A stretch of DNA of 64,000 bases, taken from contig JAPVLO010000522.1 of the NCBI GenBank assembly GCA_027257055.1, positions 310,001 to 374,000 on the forward strand, given 5' to 3'. This DNA comes from Cephalopachus bancanus (Eukaryota; Chordata; Mammalia; Primates; Tarsiidae). The position numbers and the translations under genes were made by a program. The number at the start of each line of letters is the position of its first letter. Position 1 is the first letter of the stretch. This document shows, piece after piece, positions 44,697 through 55,145 of the stretch. The notes under the pieces were generated by a model. It worked only from the letters and a program-made list of their open reading frames with translations. It made no database searches and was not told where the DNA came from.

Positions 44697-45475
44697 AGTA
44701 AAATATTCTGGTTATTAATTAGTCATTTTTTTCATTAACAATGAAAGCACTGTGTGTATTTGTCTCCCTGGTTTTGAGTTCTTAAATAATCACCATTATT
44801 TTGAAGCATATTCTTCCAGTTGCTTTGCTAGGGTGGTTCCAGATTATAGTTATAAAACTGGGGCATTTGTCTTAAATAAAATAATACAGAAATACTAATT
44901 AGAAATAATAAAGCGAATATATATGTAAAATGAGCAACAAAATCATAACCATCAATGAAATTTTAATATCTGGCAAATGCTACAAATATTTTCTCTCTCT
45001 TTTAAAAATTTTCTTTGAAGTCACTTCCTTTCTCTCATATACGAATTGGTATGAGCGATAATTCAGGAAAAAATATGTGAATTGATGTCATTCCATTGTA
45101 TTGAACTACATTTCGAGGAATAACCAAATTGCCCTATTGCTATATCTGTTGGCTTCTGGTAGGACATAGGTAGTATTTGTGTTACTGGAACACTTTCATT
45201 GTGTATATATTTTCATTGATTGTTTTTCTCTGCCTAGAATTTTCTCAGTTAGTGGAAACGACTTTAAAAGTGTTTATTCCATTTTCATCAGTATGCTTAC
45301 ATGAAACTGGCTATTTGAAAATAACATGGTAATAACTAAATGACAACAACTGGATGTTAGAAACTCGTTTTTATAGCTCTACCAAAAGTAGATGACTAAA
45401 ATGACAAACATGTTCTAACAAAATTGTTATGTGAAATGTAATATCAGAAAAATAAATTTCAAATTGAAAATAAAA
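44697..45475 (+). other. Candidate L1 3'-transduced segment
   Basis: About 780 bases lie between the L1-b 3' UTR end ('CTTTATAATAAAATT') and the right-hand target duplication. They are neither L1 nor ERVL. They are AT-rich and end with AATAAA at 45451 followed 20 bases later by an A-rich tract. This is the structure expected when an L1 transcript reads through its own weak signal and carries along source-flank DNA. No source locus can be identified from this window. Confidence 0.65.
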
Positions 45476-45490
45476 AAGAATCATAAAAGA

Positions 45491-46925
45491 GTATTAATTA
45501 CAAGAGGTTTGAGGAAGCAAAAGGCATAAGGTTTGACCTTTCTGAATAAGCAGAAAATAATTATAAAGGTAATTGTGTCTTGTGAGTGCTCATGAAAGTG
45601 TGATATCAGAACATGTTTGGATAGTAAAGTGGATAGTATGACAGATTCTGTGGATGGCAGTCAGCTTCTTTCTCCAGCTACCATCCCCTTGCCCAGTGGG
45701 GTTGTGAATAAAGTGGCCATAGTGGCAGGAATGTAGGTTTTTTATAGGCTTAGTGACATGGATTATAACGTCCGTTTACCAACCTGGTTAACAAACATCA
45801 CTGATCATCCAATGACCCAGACATGGAGACCATCATCAAGTCCCCAATATGACATTATTTATAAGGGTAGTCAGTCAGCAAGTTGAATGTAGGTTGATTA
45901 CATTGGGTCTCTTTCATCATGAAAGGGGTAATATTTTACTTTTACAAGAATTGAAACTCAGTCTGGAGATAGATTTGCCTTCCCTGTGTGCAATACTTCT
46001 GCCAAAACTATCATCCATAGACTTATAAAATAACATGTCTACCATCAGAGTTTCCATGCAGTGCTACTCTGGTCAAGTAACTCACCTCACAGCAAATGAA
46101 GTGTGTCAATGTGCCCATGCTCATAAATCCACCTGGCTTACTGTGCTCTCCAGTGTCCTGAAGCAGCATGCTTTAATGTGCAAGTGAAATGACCTTTTGC
46201 AAATTCAAGTGGCTCTATCTTGAAGGACTGGGGAAGATTCTCTCGAAGGCTACATATGCTCTGAATCAGCATTCAATGTATAGTGTTGTTTCTCTTACAG
46301 CCAGGACTCATGGATCTAGGAATCAAGAGTTGGAGTTACTTATCCTCTAGTGATTCACTTGCAAATCTTTTGCTTCCTGTTTGCACAACATTATGTTCTG
46401 CTGCCCTAATGGTGTTAGTTCCAAAAGGAGGAAAATTTCCACTATTGGATGCAAAACTGTTCTTTGAACCGAAATGTGGGGTGGCCTCCCACTTTAAACT
46501 TCTCATGCATCTAAAACAACAGGCTATGAAAAAAGTTGTATGTTGACGATGATGATGATCCTGACTACTAAGGAGAAATTAAACTGCTCCTCCACAATGG
46601 AGGTCAGAAATAGTATGTCTGAAAAACAGGGCATCCCTCTGGACATCTCTCAATACTGCAGCGTCCCATGATTAAAGTCAATAAATATATAACTATAACT
46701 ATAATACCTAATCTAGGTAAGAATATTAGTATCCCAGATCATTCAGGAGCACGGATCTTATACAACACAAGGTAAAGAAGTAAATAGTACAAGATAAGTT
46801 ATTTATTTAGGGAGAAAGGAATATGGAAAGAGTAGTTTTAAAAGGTAGTTATAAATATCAGCAATGACCACAAGAGAAAGTACAGAAACAAAGACTACGA
46901 TTGTCATGAGTATTTACTCCTTGGT
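45491..46925 (+). mobile_element. ERVL copy B, pol integrase region and 3' end
   Basis: ERVL text resumes after the L1: 'CTGTGGATGGCAGTCAGCTTC', 'CATGAAAGGGGTAATATTTT', 'CTGCCAAAACTATCATCCAT', 'GCTCTGAATCAGCATTCAAT', 'AACAACAGGCTATGAAAAAA', 'CTCCACAATGGAGGTCAG'. These follow the remembered order of ERVL integrase and the terminal pol region. An open stretch of 87 codons survives at 46283-46546, but no complete domain does. Read as a dead provirus. Confidence 0.8.
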
Positions 46926-47311
46926 ATATTATAAATATATTTGTATGTGCCTTTGTGTGTATAGATAGACACAGACATATAATATTTTTGTTTTCTTCTT
47001 TTTCTTATATTCTGATTATTTGGCATAAGATGTTTTGACTTTACATGATCGTACTTAAATACTGTTACCTTTATAGTACTTAAGTTACAGGATATCAAGG
47101 AAAACAGTAAAATCACCCACAAACTTTGCATTCTTTTATGAGGAAAGTTATTTTATTTTGGGTTCTACACAGGATAGTGGTATCATATGGAAGTTGGCTT
47201 TGTTATTTTCTTTATTTGAATAATTAAATCTGTTTTCAGAACATGTGTATGGGTAAAAAGTTAACAATGGGGGAACATATGCTGGTTGATTCTGTGTCTA
47301 TTTTATTGGGC
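46926..47311 (+). mobile_element. ERVL copy B, non-coding region before the 3' LTR
   Basis: AT-rich post-pol ERVL sequence ('CATGAGTATTTACTCCTTG', 'TTAAGTTACAGGATATCAAGG', 'GGGGGAACATATGCTGGTTG') leads up to the LTR. Confidence 0.65.
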
Positions 47312-47815
47312 CACCGTGCCCAGATATTTGGTCTAATATGGTTGTGGATGTTTCTGTGAGACTATTTTTGGATAAATTAACATTTAGATTGGTGGACTTT
47401 GAATGAAGCAGTTTGCTCTTCATAATGTGGGCAATTGTCATGAAATTAGTTAAAAGTCCTGAAAGAAACAAGAATGATCTCCTCCAAGCAAGAGGGTATT
47501 TTTCCAGCATAAATCCTTCAGAGCTGAAGAGCAGCAAATTGACTGTTTCATGGGATTCCAGCTTGCTAAGATACATTCTCCACAATCAGATGATCCATAA
47601 AACAATCTAGATACTTACAATTTCGGTCTCTCTCTTTCTGTCTCTCTTTGTGTATCAACATCTGTCTCTCTTCTATCTCTCATTTTTTGCCCACACACAA
47701 ACACAGAGTCTCCATAATCATATAAGTCAATTACTTAAAATGATCTCTCTTTCTTCACACAGAAATACACTCACATCCTGTTTTTACTGTTTCTCTGAAG
47801 AATCATGACAAATAA
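47312..47815 (+). mobile_element. 3' LTR of ERVL copy B (MLT2-like)
   Basis: 'CAGATATTTGGTCTAATATG', 'AACATTTAGATTGGTGGAC', 'CATAATGTGGGCAATTGTC' and, near the 3' end, 'TCTCTGAAGAATCATGAC' match MLT2 LTRs. An expanded TCTCT/CACA region lies at 47625-47710. It directly follows ERVL internal sequence in the same orientation. Confidence 0.75.
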
Positions 47816-48914
47816 AATGGGTGTGTAGTTTTCCTTTAGGGTGAGGAAGATGTCTTGGGACTAAATAAACATGATTGCATGAGATTTTGAATGTACTAAA
47901 TGTCACTGACTTGTATACTTTAAAATTATCAAGTTCATTTTAAGTGGCGTTCATCATGATAAAACAAATGATTTAATATCAAAGGTCCAGTAGTTATGTG
48001 TGGAAGCAATATTATAGCTTTCATAATGTACACTCATAGGACATTGAGAAACGACAACATTCTCTATGACCCTGGTTCCTGCTCTGGATGTTCTCAACAC
48101 ATTTGGCTTTGTATCTAGACACCCTTCCTAATTCCCATATTAAAACTCAGTCGCAGAAGAGTGACTCTTATGGTAGCTGTCCAAAAATTGACTGAGGTGT
48201 TTGTGGTTCAAATTGTGCTGTCTGAGAAGCCATCCAGTGTCAGTGGAGAGAAGAAACTATCAGTGTTATAGTACTGTCATCTCCTGAGAGCAGTTCTGTG
48301 CTATTATCTCATTGCTGGTTTTCGTATACAGTCTCCTCCAATTCTAGTTTCTGATTCTTCAAAGGCTCTTAGAAATATGACACATTGTCTGTTTTACCTT
48401 CAAAAGATTTAGACTCTGTCTCATCATATTTGTCTTCAGAGGAATTTTATCAGTCCCTAGAGATGCAGTAACATGCTTATTCATATATTGATTCAGGAAA
48501 TATCTTCTGGGCTCTGGTGTGCCACATCCTATGCAGAAAAAAAGTGATGTCGGCATGAGTTAGGTTCCACCCCTGCCTTTGACAGATGGTGGCACTGAGA
48601 ACCACTGTGTAATAATCGAATTATGTTACCGGAAGCTCTGGTCCTGTTGCAACACAAAAGAGGTACTTTTTCCCCAAAGGAGTGAGCAAAAGCTCTTGTT
48701 TTAGAAATGAAAACGCTTTAGAAGGAGAAACAATTTGCCCATAGAAGGGAAAAGAGAGGGCACTAAACATGCCCCAGTGAAAGAGAATTCCATGTATTCA
48801 GGTTGTATCAGGTAGTTTTGAGTGACTGGAACTCCAAAAAGAGAAACTCTTGAGGAAAATAATTTTTCTCGATTACTGGAGTGATTGATTCATCCTTATT
48901 TATTAAACTAAACA
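47816..48914. other. Unassigned DNA
   Basis: No exon is recognised. Weak MIR/L2-like words occur near 48475-48535 and 48705-48745, too diverged to call. Confidence 0.4.
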
Positions 48915-49540
48915 TTTTAGAGATCCACGATGGCCACCATGGAGCAGCAGAACAGCACCTCTCTGGCTGAGCAAGGCAGAGAGCAGAGACCCAGCCAACA
49001 ATAGATGAAAACACCCCAAACACTTTTGAATAGGTAAAACACTCTGCAACCAGCAAAGGTCTCTTTGAACACACAGAGACTGGAGGCAATGGCAGACACA
49101 GGAATCTGGGCTCCTCTCCCTAGTGAAGAAGAGGGGTGAGTGATTCTAAGATGCTTTGAGTCATTTTCACCCCCTTCCAGCCAAGGGTGAGTCGTCAGTC
49201 CTGTGCTGGAGGCATCCTGGTCAGGGCACAGCAGTAAACAACTGGAGCCCACATGGAACAGGGAACAAAATCCACATACCAGCCACAGTGGTGACCAGTT
49301 CCCAGGTAGAGAAAGCTCACCTGCACAGTGAACACAGCAGACACCTGCTGCCAATAGCTGCCGATTGTATGCCCAGCCAGATCAGAATCACTCCCCCCAA
49401 ACAAGTCTCTTTGAACAAATAGACACCAGAAAGTGATGGCAGACCTGAGAATCCAGGAGCCCCATCTCCTGTCATATGCTAGGCAAAAAGTCTTCCTTCC
49501 CTCCATCATCCAGGCAATGCAATATATTGAGCAAATACTG
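48915..49540 (+). mobile_element. Possible old L1 5' UTR with two internal monomers
   Basis: It begins 'GATCCACGATGGCCACCATGG', reminiscent of the start of L1 5' UTRs, and is GC-richer than its surroundings. Two related stretches of about 75 bases (49056-49130 and 49402-49475: 'GTCTCTTTGAACA...ATGGCAGAC') are spaced about 345 bases apart. No ORF1 follows. Identification is tentative. Confidence 0.3.
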
Positions 49541-49580
49541 TGTGCTGGGAAGGGCACTACACTCTGTAGATCTCTTGGTT

Positions 49581-49993
49581 TGATGGTCACTTTTATATCA
49601 ATTTAACTGGTTCACAGTTCGATATTTGGTTAAACTTTGTTCTAGGTGTGGTGTGCCTGTGTGTGTGTTGTCTGATGACACTTGAATCAGTGGACTGAGT
49701 GCAGCAAATTGATCTCTCCAATGTGGGTTAACCTCATTCAGGTCATGGATGAATTGAATGGATCAGAAAGGGTGAATAAGCACTCTCTCATTGTTTGTAC
49801 CAGGACATTGCTCCTCTCAAGCCTTCAGGTTAGAACATGGACTAGAACTTATACCATCAGCTTTTTATGGCTTCCAGTTTGCCAATTGTAGATCATAAAA
49901 CTTCTCAATCTTAGCAACCCGGTTAGCCAATTTTTAAAATAAACTCTCTCTCTCTCTCTTTATGTGGGTGTGTCTGTGAGTGTACGTGTGTGT

Positions 49994-50044
<51 letters not shown>

Positions 50045-50084
50045 TTTATAAATTTTCTTTGTATGGAGAACCTAGACTAACACA
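49581..50084 (+). mobile_element. MLT2-like ERVL LTR, apparently solo, containing a (GT)n microsatellite
   Basis: 'TGATGGTCACTTTTATATCA', 'CTTGAATCAGTGGACTGAG', 'CTCTCCAATGTGGGTTAAC', 'GATCATAAAACTTCTCAATC' and 'GGAGAACCTAGACTAACAC' follow the MLT2 LTR from start to end. A CT run (49940-49960) and a GT run (49985-50042) have expanded at the usual AT-rich spot near the 3' end. Confidence 0.75.
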
Positions 50085-51218
50085 ACTTGTAAAAAAGTGT
50101 TTCCCTGAACTTGTGGAGCTTTAACTGGCCAATGAAGATAAACATTCTAATTATTTCGATGATAAATAAATCAGATACAGTTTAAACAGATTGTAGGTAG
50201 GGTGAAAAGCAGGGACAATGAGTTTCAATAACACGTGAACATCATGAAATCTGAAGCATCAGAACTGGGGAGGACCTTCTGAGGAGGAGAAGACAAGGAC
50301 TGAGAAGTGGCCACTATTGTAGTGCTGAGGGATGGGCACTATCCAGCAGGAAGTGGACACTTAAGGTCTGGTGCACCCTGCAAGTGTTCTTGGATTTTAT
50401 CATGGAGAAAATGAATAAACATTAAACAAATCAATGTCTGAGCAGATTGCTGTTTTAGGAATGCCCCACTAAGTAGATAACAGATGGTGAGAAGATTGCC
50501 TTGATGATAGTGATATACTCCTGCACTAATTTGGCTCCTAGATGATGTGCTGATTAGTGTTCTAAGTGGTGTATGTGGATTTCTCACGCAACCCTTACAT
50601 GGAGTCTAAGTTATAAGTAAATTAACAGTACAGTGGGAGGTGGCAGGAAGATTTCTTTGACCTTAGCACAATTAGGAGGTTGAAAGGTGTTTTTTAGGAA
50701 CAACTTTTCTCAGGTAGATGACTGTAAGAAGGCACCAACATGCTAATATCTCAGTGTGTGTGTATGGGGTGGGGTAGGTGGTTTCCTGTGATGAGTTTTC
50801 TTTGCAAGGAGGAGCCATATTTTCTGGGTCTGTAGAGTGTAGCTCAGTGCTGATCATCAACAATATTGAATGGGACATAGAGATGCTTGTCTTACATGGG
50901 GGAAGATTGAAACTTGTGGAAAGATTTTGATCGGAGAAGGGTCAGTGACATATAATGTTTGGACTTGGAGATTAAAAGAAGTCAGCAGGGACTAAAGGCC
51001 TGGATTAGGGAGACCAGGAGAGAGGCTGTTGAAGTGCACAGACCAGACATCTTAAGTTTCCAACTGAGCTTAGACCGTGGTGATGGACCTGGGGACATGG
51101 AAAAGAAGAGTCCAAGGGAAGCTCTTAGGATTTGTTCATTGCATGTGAAACAGTAGAACATGAGGGACTGGGTACAGTTTCACTCTCTGCCTTGGTTTTC
51201 TGGAGAAGCCAGTGAGGC
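50085..51218. other. Unassigned DNA with a weak MIR-like patch
   Basis: No gene was found. The text around 50545-50610 ('TGTTCTAAGTGGTGTATG', 'CACGCAACCCTTACATGG') resembles a MIR SINE in forward orientation, diverged. Confidence 0.4.
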
Positions 51219-51562
51219 CATATAGGATGAATGATTCTGGGAGGTGAAGGGGATTGGAGGGTTATTTATAAGACTGTTGACTGACTGGCAAAAGAAGCAC
51301 AACCTCTCTCCTGCCTTGGGCTGTGATTTTGTTTGTTTCAAAGACTTCCTCCCTCTGACTTTCTTATTTCTGTCATTAGCGACACCTTAATCCCCCTCAT
51401 TTAAAATTTCTGAGTTATTTCTGTTTCCTCACACCCTGCTCAGAACTCTTCCCCTGGTCATAACTCTACTCGACTCTTTCTCCTGTCTTCATGCATTGGG
51501 GTAAATGCACTTTTTGGAAGAACTTCACAAGTTACACTTTAAGACATGGGTGTCACATTTAC
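51219..51562. repeat. LRC flank module, copy 2
   Basis: The counterpart of 18957-19312, in the same orientation. It lies 2.0 kb past the stop codon of the intact LILR-type exon. Runs of similarity continue for about 340 bases with small gaps. Its 3' edge runs into a local 80-bp tandem duplication. Confidence 0.7.
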
Positions 51563-51711
51563 TCTTAGTCCACCTTAATCAGGTAAACTTCACACCACCG
51601 CACCCCCAATCTTTTTATTGTAGGAAGTGGGGTCACATTTACTCTTAGTCCACCTTAATCAGGTAAACTTCACACTATCGCACCTCCAGTCTTTTTATTG
51701 TAGGAAGTGAA
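51552..51711. repeat. 80-bp tandem duplication
   Basis: Two adjacent copies of an 80-base unit (51552-51631 and 51632-51711), beginning GTCACATTTACTCTTAGTCC. They differ at only a few positions, so the duplication is more recent than the surrounding module. Confidence 0.95.
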
Positions 51712-53540
51712 GAGTCAAATAATAGTTACCAGAATCTGGGAGGCATGCAAAGTAAAATAGGCTGATTAATGGTTACAAACATACAGTTAAAAGACAGAAA
51801 GTTTATTGCTCAATAGCACAGTAAAGTGAATATTATTTTTAAAAAGTGTTGTATATTTTTAAATAGCTAGAAGAGAAGATGTGGAATGTTCCCCACACAA
51901 AGAACTGACAAATATCTTAATTTCCCTGATTTGATCATCACATATTGTATACATATATATATATAAATGTCACATGTACCCCCAAATATATACAATTATT
52001 ATGTATCAATTAAAAAAGTATTATGTTCTTTACTAATTATAACAAGTGGACTTATGAGTCACAAAATGACAGTCAGAAGGAGCATAATGAGTCATTCAGC
52101 AGCTCCTGTGGTTTCTATTGTGAACAAACTCTTTTAAGATTGCCCTGCATGGATCCTCTGCTGTGGACTGCATGGGATTAACTATTTCAATTGTTTATTG
52201 TGTACACCTTAGATATGTCTTTCAAAAAGTAAGTGCCATCTCTTTTTGAACTTTGTCTAGTGGAAGAGCCCTAGAATGCCTTCTTTTTATGCTCTTCATT
52301 CATTTACTATCATAGTTGAAGATTTATATACATTGCTTTCCATTAATAAGTCAGAATATTTTCACTACAATATAATATATGCTGGTGATTCTACACAACA
52401 TATTTTTTTGTATTTGTGGTTGTTGGTTTTATAGTTGTCTACTATGAGTGCCACTCCTATCAATGTTCATGCTTGTATGAACACATTTTTCTCAGGTCGG
52501 GTGATCTATGGTTGTAGCTGAGTGCATCTACCTCTTAACTAGATATTTTAATATAACCCCAAACTGATTGAAGTAATTTGCACTCCCATCACTGATATAT
52601 TTGATTCTAATCAGATCCTATAATCTCCCACATGTGATATTGCAATTTTTGTATTTGCCTCTCAGGTAGGTATGCTAGGATTATGGAATCATAATTTTGT
52701 CAAAACAGTGGCATAATTGTGAAGTAGAAAATGTCACTACATCTAAAATGGATGAAAATAAAGATGTATGTGTGAGCTCTCAGCGAGATGTGTGGCAGAT
52801 GGGTTTTACTTATCATTGAAGATAATTCTATTCATCTCTTTGCAACTTTGCATTCACTCTTGTCTCCTTGGCACCTTGAATGTGGTCACAAAATAATATT
52901 TACGCCACAAAAAGTGGGAAATGCCATAAATCAGATCATTTAAAAAAATATATGTTTTTATAATCAGCATAGCACTAGGTTGTCATTTCAAATCTCAGTG
53001 TGATGACTCTGAGTGAAGACTTTTCAGGAAAAAAGCTAAAGACAGCAATGGAGAAGCAGTGAAAGTCCTGTAGGTCCAGAAAGGGTGTTAGAGCATTGTT
53101 TTAGATGAATCTTTTCCTGGTTTGGCCTTAATTATCTTCCATTGATATAGTTACTGAGCCTGGTTTGGAACTCTGATCTGAAAAGATGGAGCCTTGATAA
53201 GGTACATCAGGGAGTACGTGAATGCAAAATAAATAAAACCATGTTGAATGACAGTGGACCAGAGCATGAAGGTGTGTAGCAGTTTGGACCCAAAGCTGCC
53301 ATGTGAGATGTAGCCTTGCATCTGGGGGTAAGAAAAGAAGGGAATTCAGTCAAAGAAAGTCAATAAAAGTAGAGATGAAAGGAATCACAGTTCAGCAGTC
53401 TTCCACAAACCACTCCACACAGTTTCCTTGCATTTGAACGCTGATTCCTATCTCTTAAAATAACCAGATAGCACTAGATTTTCTTCCAGAACATTCTGAG
53501 ATCATCAGATTTGATTCCACGGTTCTACCGATCCAGATAG
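51712..53540. other. Unassigned DNA downstream of the LILR-type exons
   Basis: AT-rich, with no named repeat that I can support. In minus-strand sense this is the 3' flank, or an extended 3' UTR, of the receptor exons at 53.6-53.9 kb. Confidence 0.4.
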
Positions 53541-53546
53541 TTTATT
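53541..53546 (-). promoter_or_regulatory. Possible polyadenylation signal of the LILR-type gene
   Basis: An AATAAA hexamer on the minus strand, 14 bases past the stop codon of the terminal exon. That is close to the stop, so a more distal signal may be the one used. Confidence 0.3.
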
Positions 53547-53560
53547 TCCTTCTCTTGAGT

Positions 53561-53697
53561 TTAAGTCCTGGTTGCATCTTGGGGGCTTCTCTGGCTGTTC
53601 CAAGCCTTAAAGAGCAGAATCCCAAGGACCAAAAGGATCGAGCTAGCCATGCCCATGCGACTGAGGTTCTCCACTGTGTAATCCTTGGACTGTGAGG
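53561..53697 (-). CDS. Transmembrane and terminal exon of an activating LILR (LILRA-type) receptor, intact
   Basis: On the minus strand, a CCCAG acceptor (53702-53698) opens a 137-base exon with 45 full codons and a TAA at 53563-53561. It encodes 'SQSKDYTVENLSRMGMAS', then the hydrophobic 'SILLVLGILLFKAWNSQRSP', and the tail 'QDATRT'. The Arg after 'YTVENLS' is the membrane charge that in LILRA and FCAR pairs with the FcR gamma chain for activating signals at the leukocyte surface. The very short tail with no ITIM also fits an activating member. There are no stops or frameshifts, and phase matches the stem exon upstream. No Ig exons are visible, so it is either the 3' end of a gene running off the window or an orphan piece. 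Another LRC member such as an FCAR-like gene is possible but fits less well. Confidence 0.82.
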
Positions 53698-53842
53698 CTG
53701 GGATGATAGACAAAGGTCATGGATGTCAGGGTAGATCAAAATCACCCAGCATCCTTGGATGCCCACCTAAGCACCCAACTCCCCTTGACAGGACATGATC
53801 CTCTGTGCCAAGCTCCATAACTGAGAAGGTCTCCTTACTCAC

Positions 53843-53893
53843 CATTCCTGGAGTCTGACTTGTTTGGTGATGGGCTAGTGGTCTCAGCTACTC
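53843..53893 (-). CDS. Stem exon of the LILRA-type receptor, intact
   Basis: A 51-base minus-strand exon between a CACAG acceptor (53898-53894) and a G|GTGAGT donor (53842-53837), in phase 1 on both sides. It encodes 'VAETTSPSPNKSDSRN', very close to the LILRA stalk (AETLSPxQNKSDSK). It joins in frame to the transmembrane exon 145 bases downstream. In the family it links the membrane-proximal Ig domain to the membrane. Here the expected next exon, Ig domain 4, is not found in the roughly 1 kb before the L1 cluster starts at 54893. Confidence 0.82.
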
Positions 53894-54892
53894 CTGTGAA
53901 TCAAAACAGAGGGAAGAGGAATAGGTTGAAGAGTCCTGAGTCCAATCTCTATTCCAGACTCTGAATTCTCACATGCATCCATGTCTCATGACGTGAATTC
54001 TATGTAGTTTTTTCATAATCCCTGTCTCTGCTGTAGCAGGGTTCTCTCTGTTATCATCATCAATTATTTCAGCTTTCCTGTCTTTGAATTCAAAACTTTG
54101 CCCCTGGACTCACTTTGGGAAAGAGTTCTGAGGTACTCTGAGAGCTCAGGATCTGCAGAGGAAATGGTCTCCAAGTATAGAAATAATTAAGCCCTTTTAT
54201 GCTCTCTATTTATTCTGGGACAGAGGACAATAGAAACTTATTCCCCCAATGGTGAAACTTCCCAGTTTTTCAATGGATGAAGGCCAATACTCCAAGAATG
54301 AGGGGTTGGTCCTCAGGGCTCCTAAATGTTACAGGCACAAAGAAGTGAATACCTGGGATTGCCTCACCTTTGTGCCACTTCAACCACTTCCCCTTGAGAT
54401 TCACCATCCATTTACTTTCTAGTTGATTCATTCTTCATTTGGTTAGGAACATCTAAAATGTGGCCCTCCCACACAGGCACACATGTATACAAATACATAT
54501 TCCTTAAATTGTGATGTTATCAACGGTTCATAAAATAATCTTTATGCTATTATGAAGTATAAATTAGATTCTAAGATACTCTTGAGAATTGTGTTAAAAA
54601 TACTTTTGGTAATAATGTTAAAAATTGATAAAATGATATTCTCAGGAGAGATATTGAAGAGGTGGGGTTCCACATATTCAAATGACCTGGAAAAATCCCA
54701 AGAGAAAAATTATTAAAGTGGCATTTCTTTAGTATAATGTCATTTAAGTGAGCTATATAAAAAACAAACATACACTCAATTCTACTCACAAATAGTAAGT
54801 TGAAAATTCATCTTATATGTGATTTGACATTTTAAAGAAGACACAGAAGCATTTGTGGGGGTTGGGGGTTCTTTCTGTTGGTTTCCCAACCA
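53894..54892. other. Intron or flank upstream of the LILR-type stem exon
   Basis: I searched this stretch on the minus strand for Ig-exon signatures (Cys-Gln-Gly, 'ELVV' before a donor) and found none. It is AT-rich from about 54420 onward. Confidence 0.5.
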
Positions 54893-55145
54893 CACTCCCC
54901 TGGCAGTTTCCCACTATTGCCAATTCTTTTCTTATAGTATTACGATAATATTTTTTTTACATTGGGGTCTTTGATCCATTTAGAGTTGATTTTTGTGTAT
55001 GCTGATAGGTAAGGGTCTTGTTTTAATCTTCTGCAAGTTGTCAGCCAGTTTTCCTAGCACTATTGACTTAACAAGTTCTCCTCTCCCAGTGGTTGTTAGT
55101 GGAGGCTTTGTCAAAGATGAGTAGGTTGAGAAGTTGAGGCTTTGC
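54893..55145 (-). mobile_element. Older L1, inverted 5' segment
   Basis: Antisense L1 ORF2 text ('ATTTAGAGTTGATTTTTGTG', 'TTCTGCAAGTTGTCAGCCAG', 'GGAGGCTTTGTCAAAGATG') ends at about 55145, where forward-orientation L1 begins. The first 55 bases (54893-54948) are antisense L1 3' UTR, so more than one event may be combined here. Confidence 0.8.

Larger units (their letters stand above)
38320..45475 (+). mobile_element. Full-length L1 (L1-b) with an extra 3' segment, inserted in ERVL copy B
   Basis: A 7.16-kb insertion bounded by a 15-bp direct repeat with one mismatch: AAGAATCATCAAAGA at 38305-38319 and AAGAATCATAAAAGA at 45476-45490. It has a GC-rich 5' UTR of about 1.3 kb (38320-39633), an ORF1 remnant (about 39634-40500), an ORF2 remnant (about 40670-44330) and a 3' UTR to about 44695. 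Then comes about 0.78 kb of non-L1 DNA ending in AATAAA (45451-45456) and an A-rich tail. ORF2 keeps an endonuclease start, RT pieces ('[20 protein letters not shown]') and a C-terminus at 43901-44329, but has many stops and frameshifts. It is inactive. Confidence 0.9.

Noticed and set aside
48917..49354. A 145-codon minus-strand frame rich in Cys and Leu
   Set aside because: It lies antisense in a block that looks like an L1 5' UTR. The composition looks like a chance opening, and no family is recognised.
54100..54420. Expected position of the fourth Ig exon of the LILR-type gene
   Set aside because: Read in all minus-strand frames, it gave no cysteine-bounded Ig text or matching splice sites.
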